A stretch of DNA of 64,000 nucleotides from Phialocephala subalpina (GCA_900073065.1 FJOG01000027.1:605569-669568), one strand, 5' to 3'; counted from the first letter of the stretch, positions 48,039 to 60,693 are shown. Made by a program: numbers and translations. The notes: generated by a model not told the origin, from the sequence alone.

Positions 48039-48444
48039 TATAGCGTAAGTTTCCTTAGGCTTATGCTATTATAAATCTCCTTTAGCAACTAGTTATACTT
48101 TGTATTTGAGAAGGTATTTGTTTGTATTAAACTTGTAGGTAAGTACTTATATAAGTAGTAAACTAGTTGGCCTTAGTGCTTTTTTATCGATTATCTCGAA
48201 TGTGTTTTTCTCGATTAGTTTAGCGTATTCTTGTAGTATGGCAGCCTGAAAGCTAGTAAAGTAAAGGTGTTATTTGAGATTATAAACGTTTTTTGGCGCT
48301 AAAAGGAGTTTGGTTTTATGTAAACGCCAATATGTTTAGCTAGTTGCTAGTATAATAATAGCATGGAAAGCTAACGCGTATTAAAGTCGTTAGATAAAAT
48401 AGAAACGTTTTATTTGCTTGCGGACGCATTTCCCTGTTTGTATA

Positions 48445-48666
48445 TATTAGAACGTCCGGGGTTTATCATTAAACACTAAGATCTTAGTCTGGTATTAATA
48501 AATATATTCTCTCTTCTTTTTTTCTCTCTCCCCCCTTTTCAGAAGGGGGCACCTAACTATCTATATAATTAAGGAAATAATACTAAGACAATAATTGCCA
48601 GGGTGATGGAAATCAGAGCTCCACCCTTTTATCCCATCGCTAAGCGATCACATAATTATACCGACA
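48445..48666 (-). repeat. Inner element LTR, left (3') copy
   Basis: 222 bp, starts TATTAG and ends CGACA on the plus strand; includes the shared block cagaagggggcacctaa and catcgctaagcgatcaca. It pairs with 54502-54723. Confidence 0.9.
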
Positions 48667-49744
48667 CTAGTAACTCTTTCTTTGGAAAGAGACACTCCTT
48701 CTAACTAGTAAGTTATAGCTAAGGAAAGTATTATCGTAACTATAAACGCATTACTACGTAAGTGAATATCGTAAGGAAAATTAACCGGAAACTAGTCGCG
48801 GTCACGCGTTTTGCTGCCTGGCCGTTTAGGCTAAAAATGGGGGAAATCCCCTATCCGCGGAGTTAACGAACTCCGAACTAATTAGAGCTCGCGTATCGGG
48901 AAACACTAAAAACATCGAAAAACACCAAAAACACGTTTACCTCCGCGTGTTATTTTCTTTAACGACCGCGCTTTTCCTCCTTCCCGTTTCTGCCAATTGG
49001 TTCTTGCACCTTAAGACGCTATACCCACCTTTATATCTTAATGCGGAGGTGGTTAATACTAATAAGCGATTCAAGTGATTTATTAGCGGTAAGCTTAATT
49101 ATAGTATTAGCCGGGTTATTATTACTAGTAATCTATTAAATCTCCGAGAGTTCTTTGCGCTTATATAATTATCTAATAGCCATAATATTAATTATTAGAC
49201 GCTTTTCTTTGGTAATGCTAAGTTTAACCATATACTTATAAAGCGAAAACGAATTAGTACAAATAACCGTGGGAATAGAGTTTATTCCTAGCTATTTTAT
49301 GATAAAGTTAAAGGTAATAAAAATCGATATCGCTATATCGATCCCTGCTATTATCGCGTATAGTTCTAAAGCTAGAACTACGCGCGTAACCCTTTTGCAC
49401 TTAATCGAGCTCTAGTGCAAAACGTTTCCCCTTAAATCGAATTTCCCATCGCTATACTCTTCGTTTCCTAGTATAGCAATATATCCGATCTAAGAGTTAT
49501 AATTTGCGTTTATCGCGAACGAACTATTTATAAAGACGAATAACTTTGCAAATAATAAGTCTACGTATATAAATCGGAGCCTTTAATCGAGGTTATTTAT
49601 TTGCCACTATAAACGCTTATTGAGAGCTAAGACTTACTCTCGTCCGGGGTCTTGGTATTAAGCTACTACTAATATATCGAACGCAATCTCCGGTTGATAG
49701 ATTATGCCTATGTATACTCCTCGGGCGCGTTGCTCGAGGTAGGC

Positions 49745-50110
49745 TTACTTGAATCCGTTCGATTTAGGGTTAATAAGGGTTAAATATTTCCCTTGTCCCT
49801 TTTGGAGCAAAGTAATATTAGGGCTATTCCCGTTTATTACTAGTTTATACTTATTAAATATTAATAAAGTATCCCGCGCTAAAGATTCTATAGGCTTAAT
49901 TATTAGTTTAGCCTTCTTTAGTTTAATACGCTCTAATTCCACGAACGCGTTATCTCCCAAAATAAATATATCGTCCGTTTGCATGGCTATTATTTCGAAT
50001 AGGCCGTTTTTATTCCGGGTAACTAGTAAGCACGGGTCGAATATTAACGTTTCTATCGAAAGCTTATCCTTATAGTAGTTACTATAGGTACCGTATTAGT
50101 ATATGCCTAC
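49745..50110 (-). pseudogene. Copia RT / RNase H fragment (inner element)
   Basis: Minus-strand reading gives FDPCLLVTRNKNGLFEI, then MQTDDIFILGDNAFVELE, the fungal copia equivalent of the RT active-site region (QTDD), then GNSPNITLLQKGQGKYLTLI. Stops interrupt it upstream; open for 79 codons at 49745-49984. Confidence 0.85.
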
Positions 50111-52261
50111 TTCCGGGACTTTATAAAGAGGTTTAACGACCTTGAAAATAATGCCTAGTAATAACTCGTGGGTTATCTCCTTTGGGGGTCTTGCAAATAT
50201 AACGCGTGCTAATGGGATTACTAATTACACGTAAACTTGGGTAATATCTCTCAAGTAGAGGCTAATCCCCTTACTCTTGAGTAACGGGGCTAAAGTAACG
50301 ATAATTCGTTAGTTAACTCGTTAGATAATTGGTAATTACATAAGCATTATTTTTTTGCTTTTATCATTAAATGCTTAGATTACTAGGCGAGATTTCTCGT
50401 AGGGTATTATAGTCCTTATACCCTTAATCTCATTAATTAGTCTCGAACCAAAGATTTATTAATTATTAATTTCCTTAGAGTTACTAGAGATTAGTTCGAA
50501 TACTCCTTTTGCTAATAATCTATTAATCTCTTTTCTTCGGGAAATTGCGAATAGTTTGCCGGGAGTAATAATAATACCCTTAGCGCGTAGCTCGATTAAT
50601 ATTTACTTATCTCGAATTTCTTTTTCGGTTAAAAAATTTTCGATTATTTTCGGGCTAGCGCTACTATTTATAAAAAACGTCATGAAAATATAATCGTTCG
50701 AATTAAAAACAAAAGATGGGATTTTTATTACTATTCGAGAGTTTCTTATAGTAAGTTAAGTTTCTCCGGTTAGGCGGGGTAAATCGAGAATATCCTCCGC
50801 GTTTATAACCAGTTACTCTTTTATTAGTCTTAAGCTTCGTTATAGCGTTTTTAGTTCTCGAGTAATATTTTTTGGCACGTTTTCTATTAATAAGAAATCT
50901 TCCGGTTAATCGTTATCGTCCGTTTAATCGGGGTCCTTATGGAATGGTTTTATAGCTATACTCCGGAAGCTTTTTGGTTTATTAGGTAGCTAAATCTGGT
51001 AAGTCTCTCTATTTACCGCTAGTAATATAAACAGTCTTTGCCACCCTTTGCCTTCTCTTTATACGAGCACGTCTAAGCTAATAAGTAGATTTGCCAAGTG
51101 GTTAGTCCGGGGATTATTCCTTATTCGCAGAGTATCCGTAATTTAGCGAGCTACGTAGCACTCGCGGATTATTATTATAATATTTCTTATAGCTTTTGCT
51201 CGGGCTATAATTAATGCGATTAGGGTATCTTATTATAATATACGGGGAAACGCTCTAAAAACGAGAAGTATAAATATAATACCATTAGGGCTAGCGGTAT
51301 TATTTATAGCTTTAATCGCTATTTATAATCTCTTTTCCTTCGGAAGATTAAGTAACTCCTTTAGTAGAATATTATATGCACGTCTAAGTAATATGTGGTA
51401 GCGTTTTACGAGTCCGATAAAGTTATATATTTCGATTAGTATTTATTTCGTCTTAATATTTATGATTTTAGCGTTATCTCGGAATTCCTTAGAATTAAAG
51501 TTTATTCCTAAGTCATAAATTACAAACGCTAGTAATCCGAGGTAAATATTAATCTAATATACTCAAAAGGCGTTTTAAGCCTTCTTAGTTAATATATCCT
51601 TAAGGAATCTAGCGGTTTAAAATACGGTTGCCTTATTTACGACCTATAGTATTACTTTACTATCAAGCTATAAAACGTTTAAATAAACCAAATAGTTAAA
51701 TTCGTGATTATCTCGTAATATAAACTTAAAACGTCTTAGAGATTTGCTATTAATTTGATATTACTAGTAATACTTTATTATCCTTTTAATTTCATCAAAA
51801 TTCGCGTTATAGCTTTTATATTCGAGGACCCTCATGAATCGCGCTACCGATAAATATCTAAAGTATTTATATAATCATCGTAATTTTATTTTGGTTAAGT
51901 AATACGCGTTGGCCTTTATAGTCGTAGCTTCTTAGTTTATATAAACTAGGCTTTCTAATAAGTCTAGAAATATCCACGGGTATCCGAATACTTTAATAAT
52001 AAGCGTGCGCGCATTGCTTTAAATAAGGACGTTATCGAGATTATCGAATTTAACGCGTAGCTTATTTATATTTCGAAGATAAAGTAAGAATAGTACGTTA
52101 ATTGGCACCACGTGAAACGTGATCTGGCTAATTAGTATCTTAATGTCGATAATGCCAAGTAATAAAGTCTATTTGATTCCGAACTTGATAATAGCTTCTT
52201 TGGCTCGTAATTTATTTAGCTTAACGTCTCGAACTCGCTAAAGAGCTAGGAATTGGCCTTC

Positions 52262-52760
52262 TCTGGCTATCGAGCGTTAAATTACTCCGGTATCGATTAT
52301 AATGCCCATAAAAACACTTAATGAGTATTAGGTAATCAAGAATATTTCCGCATTTATATATATTATCGGTAGTACTAAGTATATTATAGTTTTCGCAAAC
52401 GTATAGAAAATTAATTACTAGTTAAATAACTCGATAATCTTAGTTTTATCGATCGTACCATAAAATATTATGAGAAAGTAATCCGATTATATAATATAGT
52501 TTCTCGATGAGCTAATTGCCTCCGTAAGCTCGTCAACGAATTACTCGTAATCTTTTATAGTATTTAGCTCGAGTCCTTCGAATTTAGTAATATATTAAAT
52601 CATTTTATTCGTGTTTTTGTCGGGGGGGTCTCATGATTTCTTAAAGACTACATATACTTTTTGCCTCTCCTCTAAAGTATACTAAATACTCTAATAGTTT
52701 GGTTTCTTGTATATAAAGCACTTTTGTTTAGTTTGTTTTATCCCTTGGGCACTACGGGTA
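52262..52760 (-). pseudogene. Copia protease and gag-end remnants (inner element)
   Basis: At 52690-52720 the minus strand reads KCFIYKKPNY followed by YTLEERQK, matching the conserved fungal copia gag segment KCFxCxKxxC..YTxEER with two Cys changed to Tyr. At 52262-52310 it reads FMGIIIDTG, the aspartic-protease D-T-G. Frames between are broken by stops. Confidence 0.7.
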
Positions 52761-54501
52761 AAGCGGTCTCCGTACTATATACTTTTCCTAAAATATTTCC
52801 AGTTTGCCAAGAATATTTCGTTTTCTCCGTTTCGCGTTTTTCTCTTGATTAGGTAGGCTTTAAGACTTAATTTGACTTTTGCCCTAAGTATTAAAGCTAT
52901 TTATACGTCTTCATATGTAAATTGGAAGTTTCCTGATGGTCTAAGAAGTGCGTAGTAGTATTCCGGTGCGTCTTAGTAAGCGTGGTAAATCTTATCTCGA
53001 ATAGTAGTTTCCGAGTATATCTCGTTGCGTAGATTAAGTTGTTTATCGATTAGCTTGCGTCTCAAGATCTCAAAACATTCCAGAATCGTCTTATCGGGGT
53101 TCTGAGATTATACCGTAGTAAAAGTAATCATGTTTTACTAATTAAGTATTCGGTTTCAATGCTCCTTAGTCTCAAAGTTTAATCTTATGATTTTAATTAT
53201 TTTATCGAAGGAAAAGTCTTTCCTAGCGAGTTTCTAGTAGTAAAACTCGCTAGCCTCACTAGCAAGTATAATTAAAAACGCGTTACGATATTCCCCCGAT
53301 TTGATGCTTGCCTTAGAGTATAAATCCTTAAACACTTAAATAAATATATTAAGTGAATTTTCGCCTTTATAGTATTTGAGTTTCTCGTTATAAATTTTCA
53401 TTAGGGTCGCGAGTCCTCGTTTAGATTCGTACGTTAGCTAGGGTAATCGAAGTAATAGAATCTTTGGCACTTTCTTAACTTTTAATAGTATAAATAATAA
53501 TAAAGTTATTATTAAGTATTAAAGTCTTGGGGTTAGGCTACGCGATACCGTCTTTTTAGGCGTTGGAAAGTATTTTGCGGGTGCCGTATATTCTACCGAC
53601 ACCGTTAGTAGGGCCTCCGGCTAGTATTATAATGAGGTAAGTATGGTTAATAGCTATAGTTTATCCTTGAGCTCGATAAGTTATAAGATAAGTATCGCTA
53701 AAAATACTCGTTATTATACTTCCGTTGCCTTCGAATCTTGCGTATTCCGCCATAAATTGAAGTTTCCCTTTAAACTTATTGCTTAAACTTCCTTATTTGA
53801 CTAGTTTAATAGTTTTTCCTTGTTAGTTATATCTACTAATAATTTCGAGACTTTAGTAAACCGTTTTATTAATACTTATACTCCGCTCGTTTATAAAGCT
53901 TTACGCAAATTTCTTCTCGTATTCCCGTTTATCTTAGTCTCGAATATATCTTCCGTTTATACTAGGAATACTTTTTTATATTTCATTTATAATCCCCGAT
54001 CTCGATTTCTTTTAGCCTTAAAGCTTTATATTTAATCTCGTGTGTATTATATCGAATCGAGGGGAAAATAAGTCGATGATAAGACTTCTCCTTAGTCAAA
54101 ATCGTGCTCTGAGGGAGTATAATCGTATTTGGTGAGAGCGGTTTACTGGATCGTATTTTACTCGGCAAATATAATAGTTCGACGAGTCTTCGTATTAGGC
54201 TCGTAGTGATTATTATGCAAGCTATAATGAAATGCTCGCTGGAAATACGCGGTGGAGTATAGAGTAAAGGATTAACTAGTTTTAGGCGCGAAAAACAAAA
54301 CGAGCGTGGGATCTTAATATCCTTTGGAGGTCTGGGGGTCTCCGTTAGTATAAGCAAAAACTACTTTCTCTCACGTCTAATTAAGACTATAAATTGCGTG
54401 TAATCTAACTTCTTCCTTTCGATTGATTTTATTTAATTACTGCCTCTTCGTAAATAACCTAGCTACTTTGTGGTCAAACGATTAGATTAATTACTAATTA
54501 A

Positions 54502-54723
54502 TATTAAAACGTTTAAAAGTTATTATTAAATACTAAGATCTTAGTCTAGTGTTAATAAATATATTTTCTCTTAATTTTTTCTCTCTCTCCCCTTTTCAGA
54601 AGGGGGCACCTAATTATCTATATAATTAAGGAAATGATATTAAGACAATGATTACCAGGGTGATAGAGATCAGAGCTCCACCCCTCCATCCCATCGCTAA
54701 GCGATCACATGATTATACCGATA
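54502..54723 (-). repeat. Inner element LTR, right (5') copy
   Basis: 222 bp, partner of 48445-48666. The end reads CGATA where the left copy reads CGACA, a C-to-T change. Confidence 0.9.
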
Positions 54724-57029
54724 GTATATATTCTTATAGAAGATTTATTGAGATTAAATGGGTTAGTTTCTTCGGGTAGGTAAATGCGGCAAATGATGCT
54801 ATAAACTGAGTTATGTCATGGGATTCCGATGTTTCCGTAGAGAGTAGGTCGTTCGATAGATTGTTACTAGGGTTAACGGTAAGATTATCTGGAGTATATA
54901 TGCGTTTAATGAGATTGTTTTGTGATGGTTGTTTTGGCCTAGAGATAGGTGATAGTTATAATGTCGAGACGTCGGGAATATTAGTTATAACCGTTAATTG
55001 CGTAGGTTTTGGTGTAAACTCCGGCGTAAGTTCTAACGTTTTAAATTATTAAAATTATTATATTTTAGAGGTATCTTTAATAATGATAGTATCACCGGGA
55101 GCGTTAATCGAACGTTCGTATTTTGCTTTTACTCTAAGAGGCTCTAAGATAAAGTCGTTATAACTAACCTCGGGAATATCTATTAATTCTATGATTTCGA
55201 CTAATTATAAGGTCTCGATTTCTATGAGTATAGTCTCGTCTTTTGGGTCATAGAAAGAAGACTTATTAAACGTAACGTTACGCGTAGTAATTACGCATCG
55301 TAGGAGTAGAACCCATATAAAGAAGATATTTATTCTTTTGTAATTAATTAGCTAATTAATCTAAGTATATATTTCTAACTTATCGAGTTTTGAGAGGTTT
55401 TTCTTTAGCGGAAACGCTTTATAATTATAGGCTCGTAAATATATAATGATTAGCTTTAGGTCTTTAATTCCTAGGTATTATTGGAGGAAACCGAGTGGTA
55501 TTTTTTAGTCTAGTTATCGCGTAAGTAATTTATTTAGAAGGTAATTAACTAATATTATAATATACGAGTATAAGTGAGTAAGTAATTTGGCGCTAATCTT
55601 TATAACTCTCGACCGGCTAATAACCACCCCCTTAGCACGTTCCATAGGACCGTTCTAATTATAAGTATTAAGTATTATTTCTTGTATTTTAATCCTTTTT
55701 TTATCTTAAATTAATATAATTTATTGCTTTTTAAGTTTAGTTTATCCGTTTATTTTGATGATTATAATTATAAATCCCTATTTTCTTTTAATATATTTAA
55801 TTAATCATTTAAGAATAATTACGATAATAAATTATTTGAGGTTAAATAGCGTAAAAACAAAGTATATATAGTAAAAATTATAATGCGTGTATATTATTTT
55901 GCTCTTATTATTAAATCCTTTTGTTATATAAACTCAGTTTATGTAAAGAGTATAAAATAATTAGTTACTGCGAGTATAAAAGTATTTAGAAATAATTTCT
56001 TTAGCGTTTCCGAGTTTATAAGTCTCGCAGATATAACTTTAATCGTGTTTCGTAATAATTTTAGCTCCGCGGGTATTTATTTCGAGGTGGTTAATTGCTT
56101 CGTAATAGAGATATTTGAGACGCTTATATTAATCCTTAGTAGTGCCTATGGTCTAGTTAAAGGGTTTGTGAGAATTTTGAGTAGTATTAATAATTTATTC
56201 TTGATTTAAAGGGTTATATTCGAGTGTATATTACTTATAGCGAAAGGGAGTATAATAAATTATGTATTTATTCTCCTTAAGAATTAGGTGCTCCGTGTCC
56301 TAATGGGTTCCTTAGCGCATTAAATTCTATAAAAAGATAATATTAATTTAGAAACCAAGATAATAAACCATATTCTTAAACGTAATAGGCTTACTACGAG
56401 GGAAACCAGGGCATTTTATGATAATAGTAATAATATTATATTTTAAGATAATTATTTTTTTATTATTAGTATAAATTATTTTATTAATCCCGGCGGGCCA
56501 AAAGACGTTAAATCGTTTATAATTATTATAAATATAAATTATTAATTTAGAGTCTAAGATAAAACTATTCTTAAGCTTATAATCGCGTTATATAATTGGG
56601 AATGCCATATGGAGAGAGTATTAAAGTATTATATCGGCTAGAATTATAATGTTTTCGAGTTTATTAGGAGTAGTAGAAAGCGACGTGGTGATTAGCTCGC
56701 TTAGCTTATTAGCGTCGAATCTGGCAGAAAACCGTATATTTATTGGCTTAATAGTAAGTTTCTCCGTCCCGAGAAAATCGTTAATATTTATGCTCAAGGT
56801 GTTAATATTATAAATAGTATAACCTTTCCCTGGATTTGCATTAATTAAGAGTAATAATTTATTCCTATTTATTCCAAAGTTATTATTAGCGTTATTATTA
56901 CTATTTGCCGTTTTGTTATTTTGTTTGCGAAGAAATTTAATTTTCTTAGTAATCCTCTGATTATTCTCGTATATTTCTTTAATTAACTTTTATTTCTCCG
57001 AATTTGGCTTTTACTCCCGAGGTTACTTC

Positions 57030-57085
57030 GCGTCGATAATATATAGGCAATTTTCGTACCAGTAAAAGTCTCCGCAGATATAAGG
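57030..57085 (-). pseudogene. Gag zinc-knuckle remnant (outer element)
   Basis: The minus strand reads NPYICGDFYWYENCLYIIDA, a decayed C-x2-C-G-x2-H-x4-C knuckle (first Cys and His changed to Tyr), followed by stops. Confidence 0.65.
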
Positions 57086-58169
57086 ATTTATAAGTCTCCC
57101 TAAGGCGTTTTAACCGTTAAACGTTACTAGTTGGGGAGAGTTATCTTAGTCTTAAATTGCGGTAAACGCATCGTGTTTTCCGCGTGCTAATTTTACGTTA
57201 TAGCGTTTTTAGTTATAATATTTGCGAAGGAGCATTTTGAAATTATTAAAGGGTAATTTATCTTTGTTTAGTAGTTTAGAAAGCTCGAAACTAGTAAAAT
57301 CGGGTGTAATATCTCGAATTAAGTTTAAGAATTTATAATAAGGTTAATTACTAGTTATATTAGGATGCTTAATCTTTTTCCCTTTATCGTGGATAATATA
57401 CTATTGCTTAAGGGTTATATTTATGTTTATTAAGTTCTTAGTAGTTATAATTAATTTGTTTTATAAGGTGGTAATTTATTATTCTTATGCTTATTTTATA
57501 GGGGCAAATTCCTATTATAAATTAAGTATTATTTTATATGGGTTTTTATAGTTTTCGTAATATATTTAATTATTTTTGTTTATAGTATTATAAATATGCT
57601 TTCGCATGCCGTTAAGAGTTAAACGTTAATTATCCCAGAATTTCTTCTGGTAGTTATAATTACTTATCTCTTGATGTATAGCTTTTCTCTCGTTTTCGTT
57701 AAGATCTAAGTATTTGGCAAGTCGTATAATTGCTATTATATTACTAACTATTAGGATTAAGATTAAGATATGGAATTCCGAGGGGTTTAATTTAATTAAT
57801 TCGTTATAGTTTAAGACTAGAATTTCCTTTATAAATACTCTAGGGTCTATGTATTTCCAGATGTTTTCCTTTATAGTAATAGCCTTAGTAGATTCCAGGA
57901 AATTATCCTAGTTTGTCTTATTAACTAGGATAATTATATTTCTTTGGATATTAATTATTAGTAAAAAGTATATATCTTATAACGAAGTATAATAAGGTTA
58001 TTCTAATAAAGTTAATAATAGCGTTTAAAGCGTTTTAGTAATTGGTAATGCTATTTATACGTTTTCGAGGGAGATTTAAATGGAAATACCAAATGGTAAA
58101 TAGCGTAATAAGTTTAAAGATTAAGTAATTAATGAGTGGAAACCCAGAATAAGTAATAATGCTAATAAC

Positions 58170-58399
58170 TATTAGTTGCGGAAGCGGTTAAAGGCAAAAT
58201 GTATAGTATTAATGTTAAATCTGTTTGTCTAGCTAAGTGGAAATGTCTGCTTGATATAGTGCTCTCGCTAGAATATTGGCTTTAGGCCAAACCGCCTAGT
58301 GAGATGATATATAACTGATAATGCGGCTTCATGCCAATATACTACAATTTCCCCATCGCATTGAGACCGTCGTCACAGATTACGAGTCCTCAACTGATA
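58170..58399 (-). repeat. Outer element LTR, right (5') copy
   Basis: Partner of 46111-46340, same 230-bp length. It retains more C/G than the left copy at the variable sites near its right end. Confidence 0.92.
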
Positions 58400-58717
58400 C
58401 GCAAACAAGCTACATTGTCCACATATTCAAATGCGGAAGATTTTGAGACTTTGGTCAAATACTCCTAGCGCACTTCCGCAAACATTGGGTATCTGTGATT
58501 CTCTGGGAACCCCTCTCGTATGATTCCTGCGCAGAGGAGGTTTAGAAAGGCATCTATCAGCGTCTCGACTGTCTTGTAATAGCTTGTATGAAGATACTTA
58601 TGCTCCCAATCAAGGAGAACTGTTAGAACTTCGCTTAGGTTGCCAGAAGCTATTTTGCCGATTGTGCAGATAGTCGCATACTGTTTTCCAACCACTTTTA
58701 GAATATTAGGGTGCATG
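58400..58717 (-). pseudogene. HET-domain gene A, middle segment
   Basis: The minus strand reads MHPNILKVVGKQYATICTIG, then NLSEVLTVLLDWEHKYL and TVETLIDAFLNLLCAGI, the expected middle of a HET protein (xILxVxGxxxxTI and a helical part). A TAG at 58465-58467 interrupts it, after which EYLTKVSKSSAFEYVDNVAC runs straight into the target duplication and joins LRLDHSANRAL at 46110 in frame. It is bounded on the left by the retrotransposon and on the right by the short-TIR element. Confidence 0.82.
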
Positions 58718-58720
58718 TAT

Positions 58721-59798
58721 CCCTACGGTAACATCGAGTCCATAAAATCATACAAAAAGTCAATAAATTTATCAATTCCTAGTCTATAATTTATAGACTC
58801 AAAATTTATAATATATAGAAAACTACTTTATATAATATAAATAGTAACTTTATAAAAAATTTATAATGCCGTAACAAATTGTATACTCTATAATCGAGAT
58901 TTTGAAGCATATTCCATTCTATATTTATTAATTGATTTATTCTAGAATGCCTCTTATTTTTTGGCCTATCTATTAACACCCAAATATATTACTATTCCCA
59001 GATTTAACTCTCGTATATATGCTTGCCTCTTTTCTTCTCTGCCTACCTCCTTTCCTTCTCTGCTTGCCTCTTTGTTTATTTACTTCCTCGATTATAAGTT
59101 TCCTCGGCTCGATAAGTTCGATCGTTCTATAAGACTTCAAAATTAGACAGAGTTTTTAAGAGGGAGTAACGCGTACCTCTAATGCTAGTGCTCATGCCAG
59201 AAGTCCAGTGCCAGAGGTCCAGTGCCAGAGGTCCAGTGCCAGAGAGTGCCAATGCCAGAGAATGCTAGTGCTAGAGAGTGCCAGTGCCAGTGGTCCAATC
59301 TAAGGAGTACAATTGATGGGAGTGCAATTGATGGGAGTGCAGTTGATGGGAGTGCAGTTGATGGGAGGAGTGCAATTGATAGGAGGAGTGCAGTTGATGG
59401 GAGGAGTGCAGTTGATGGGGGAAAGCATAGGCCACGTAAACAAACCTCCGCGTTAGCCAATAATAAACGCGTTTTAGCCTATTTAATATTACGCTCGAGC
59501 GCTTTTTCTCGATTCACCTCATCTCAACAACGAAGCTCCTCCTATTAATTGTACTTCTCCCATTAACTGCACTCCCATCAACTGCACTTATCGACTTTAA
59601 GTCTATAATCTCTCTTTGTTTTTTGGACTTTATAATCAAATTTCTATTTTATCGATATTAAATAGTTAAATATCGATAATAACTTTATATTTTAATCGGC
59701 CGCAAAAACCAATTATAGATTTATTCCTATTATAATAGACTACTAGTCTATAAAAATATCTAGAAGTTTGTAAATATAGACCCCCGGCCTCCGTAGGG
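58721..59798. mobile_element. 1.08-kb non-autonomous element with 8-bp TIR
   Basis: It begins CCCTACGG and ends CCGTAGGG, perfect 8-bp inverted termini, flanked by TAT at 58718-58720 and 59799-59801. It lies between two segments of the same HET gene, so it is an insertion. The inside is AT-rich with a GC-richer core of minisatellites and no coding frame. The family is unknown. Removing it leaves a one-base frame difference, so the copy has an indel or my ends are slightly wrong. Confidence 0.6.
59203..59589. repeat. Minisatellites with an inverted partner
   Basis: 59203-59294 repeats gtccagtgccagag-like units; 59304-59420 repeats agtgca(a/g)ttgatggg(agg) units about seven times. 59536-59589 is the reverse complement of the second family (ctcccattaactgcactcccatcaactgcac), so transcript or single strand could fold into a long hairpin. 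Confidence 0.75.
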
Positions 59799-59801
59799 TA
59801 T

Positions 59802-60693
59802 CATTGTATTGTGTTTGGGCCGCCGAAAGTCCTGCTGCGCATCCATTCCCCAGTATTTGAAATGAGACAGGCTTGGCCCAATTCGGCGTCCAGGAAGCCC
59901 CGTTGCTGCAGCATCCCACGAGCCAGAAATCTGCGAGCAGTTCTAATCGCTGGACATGATCGACATGAACAAGGAAGGCGGTCTTGTAGACTTCGTGTTC
60001 TTCCAGCGTGTAATGGGGTTTGATTCTGCTCGAGAACCATGAAGGCGCTAGACTTGGGATCCCATATACCTTGTCTCGAGAATCCATGCATTGACAAGTT
60101 CGACAGCCAATGAGCAAACGTCGTAGGTTAAGTGTAGATGAAGGCTACGCAGCGTAACGATTCACATCAATAGAACGTTTTAGTTCTTGGGCTAAATCAT
60201 GCTTTCCGCCTAGTATCAAGATTGCTTTTCGAAGAGATAACCAAGCCAGAACATCATCCCCGCACCGCGACACCGCGTCATGATTTGCGAGCTGGACCTC
60301 CTGCAGCACCCAAAGCCGACTGAACCATGAGCGGCAAAAAAGCGAAGTTAAAGCTGACCACGTTTTCTTGTCGTAAGGTAAGGAGGGACAGACTCGTGAA
60401 AACCAACGGGGTTCTTTCGCTCCGGGAGAAGCGCAAACAAGATAATTCATAGTATACTCAGCTTGGTCGACTAGGTATTGCAGAGTAGACAGAGCCAGTT
60501 TACTGTCGTTTTCTTCCGGTCCTAGCCAGACAACGACACGGGATGCAAGCGAATAGATGCTGCCCATACGCTTAACCTGCGCATCCCGCTCGTCTAGGTC
60601 CTGTTGATTGATGCAGACTCTATCAATACTAAAGAATGACAAGTCGTACCCTACAAGTCCTCGGGCCCAAGACTCATTCCCCGCTAGTCCTTT
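59802..60693 (-). pseudogene. HET-domain gene A, 5' segment (truncated HET domain)
   Basis: The minus-strand frame from 60693 contains GNESWARGLVGYDLSFFSID, then RVCINQQDLDERDAQVKRMG and IYSLASRVVVWLGPEEND, the second half of a HET domain, followed by FSRLWVLQEVQLANHD, then CMDSRDKVYGIPSLA (the DPRDKVYG motif) and LSAAQTQY. An in-frame TAG at 60145-60147 (consistent with CAG to TAG) splits it. The first half of the HET domain is absent: a stop lies at 60694-60696 and AT-rich DNA beyond. HET proteins trigger cell death on fusion of unlike individuals. This copy is dead: 5'-truncated, two nonsense codons, two insertions. Confidence 0.85.

Larger units (their letters stand above)
48445..54723 (-). 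mobile_element. Inner Ty1/copia LTR retrotransposon nested in the outer one
   Basis: 6279 bp with 222-bp LTRs at both ends and a perfect 5-bp target duplication gtata (48440-48444 and 54724-54728). Minus-strand order: gag-type segment at about 52640-52760, a protease-like DTG at 52287-52295, and RT/RNase H at 49745-50110. Heavily mutated, with stops throughout. It interrupts the outer element between its RT (left) and its gag/integrase part (right). Confidence 0.92.
46111..58399 (-). mobile_element. Outer Ty1/copia LTR retrotransposon, RIP-decayed
   Basis: Bounded by 230-bp direct LTRs (46111-46340, 58170-58399) and a perfect 5-bp target duplication cgcaa (46106-46110 and 58400-58404). About 6.0 kb once the inner element and its duplication are subtracted. 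Coding direction is minus: a gag-type zinc-knuckle remnant (ICGDFYWYENCLYI) at about 57030-57085 and reverse transcriptase at 47802-48038, the copia order gag to RT from right to left. All frames are full of stops, and the LTR differences are transitions, as RIP gives. It is inserted in HET gene A in the same orientation as the gene. Confidence 0.92.

Noticed and set aside
46340..58170. CRISPR or tandem-array interpretation of the repeated blocks
   Set aside because: The repeats are two LTR pairs with target duplications, in a eukaryotic genome.
60640..60642. HET gene A starting at 60642 as a separate 165-aa protein
   Set aside because: The codon is TTG and the frame continues upstream with HET-like sequence to 60693; downstream the TAG is followed in frame by more HET sequence.
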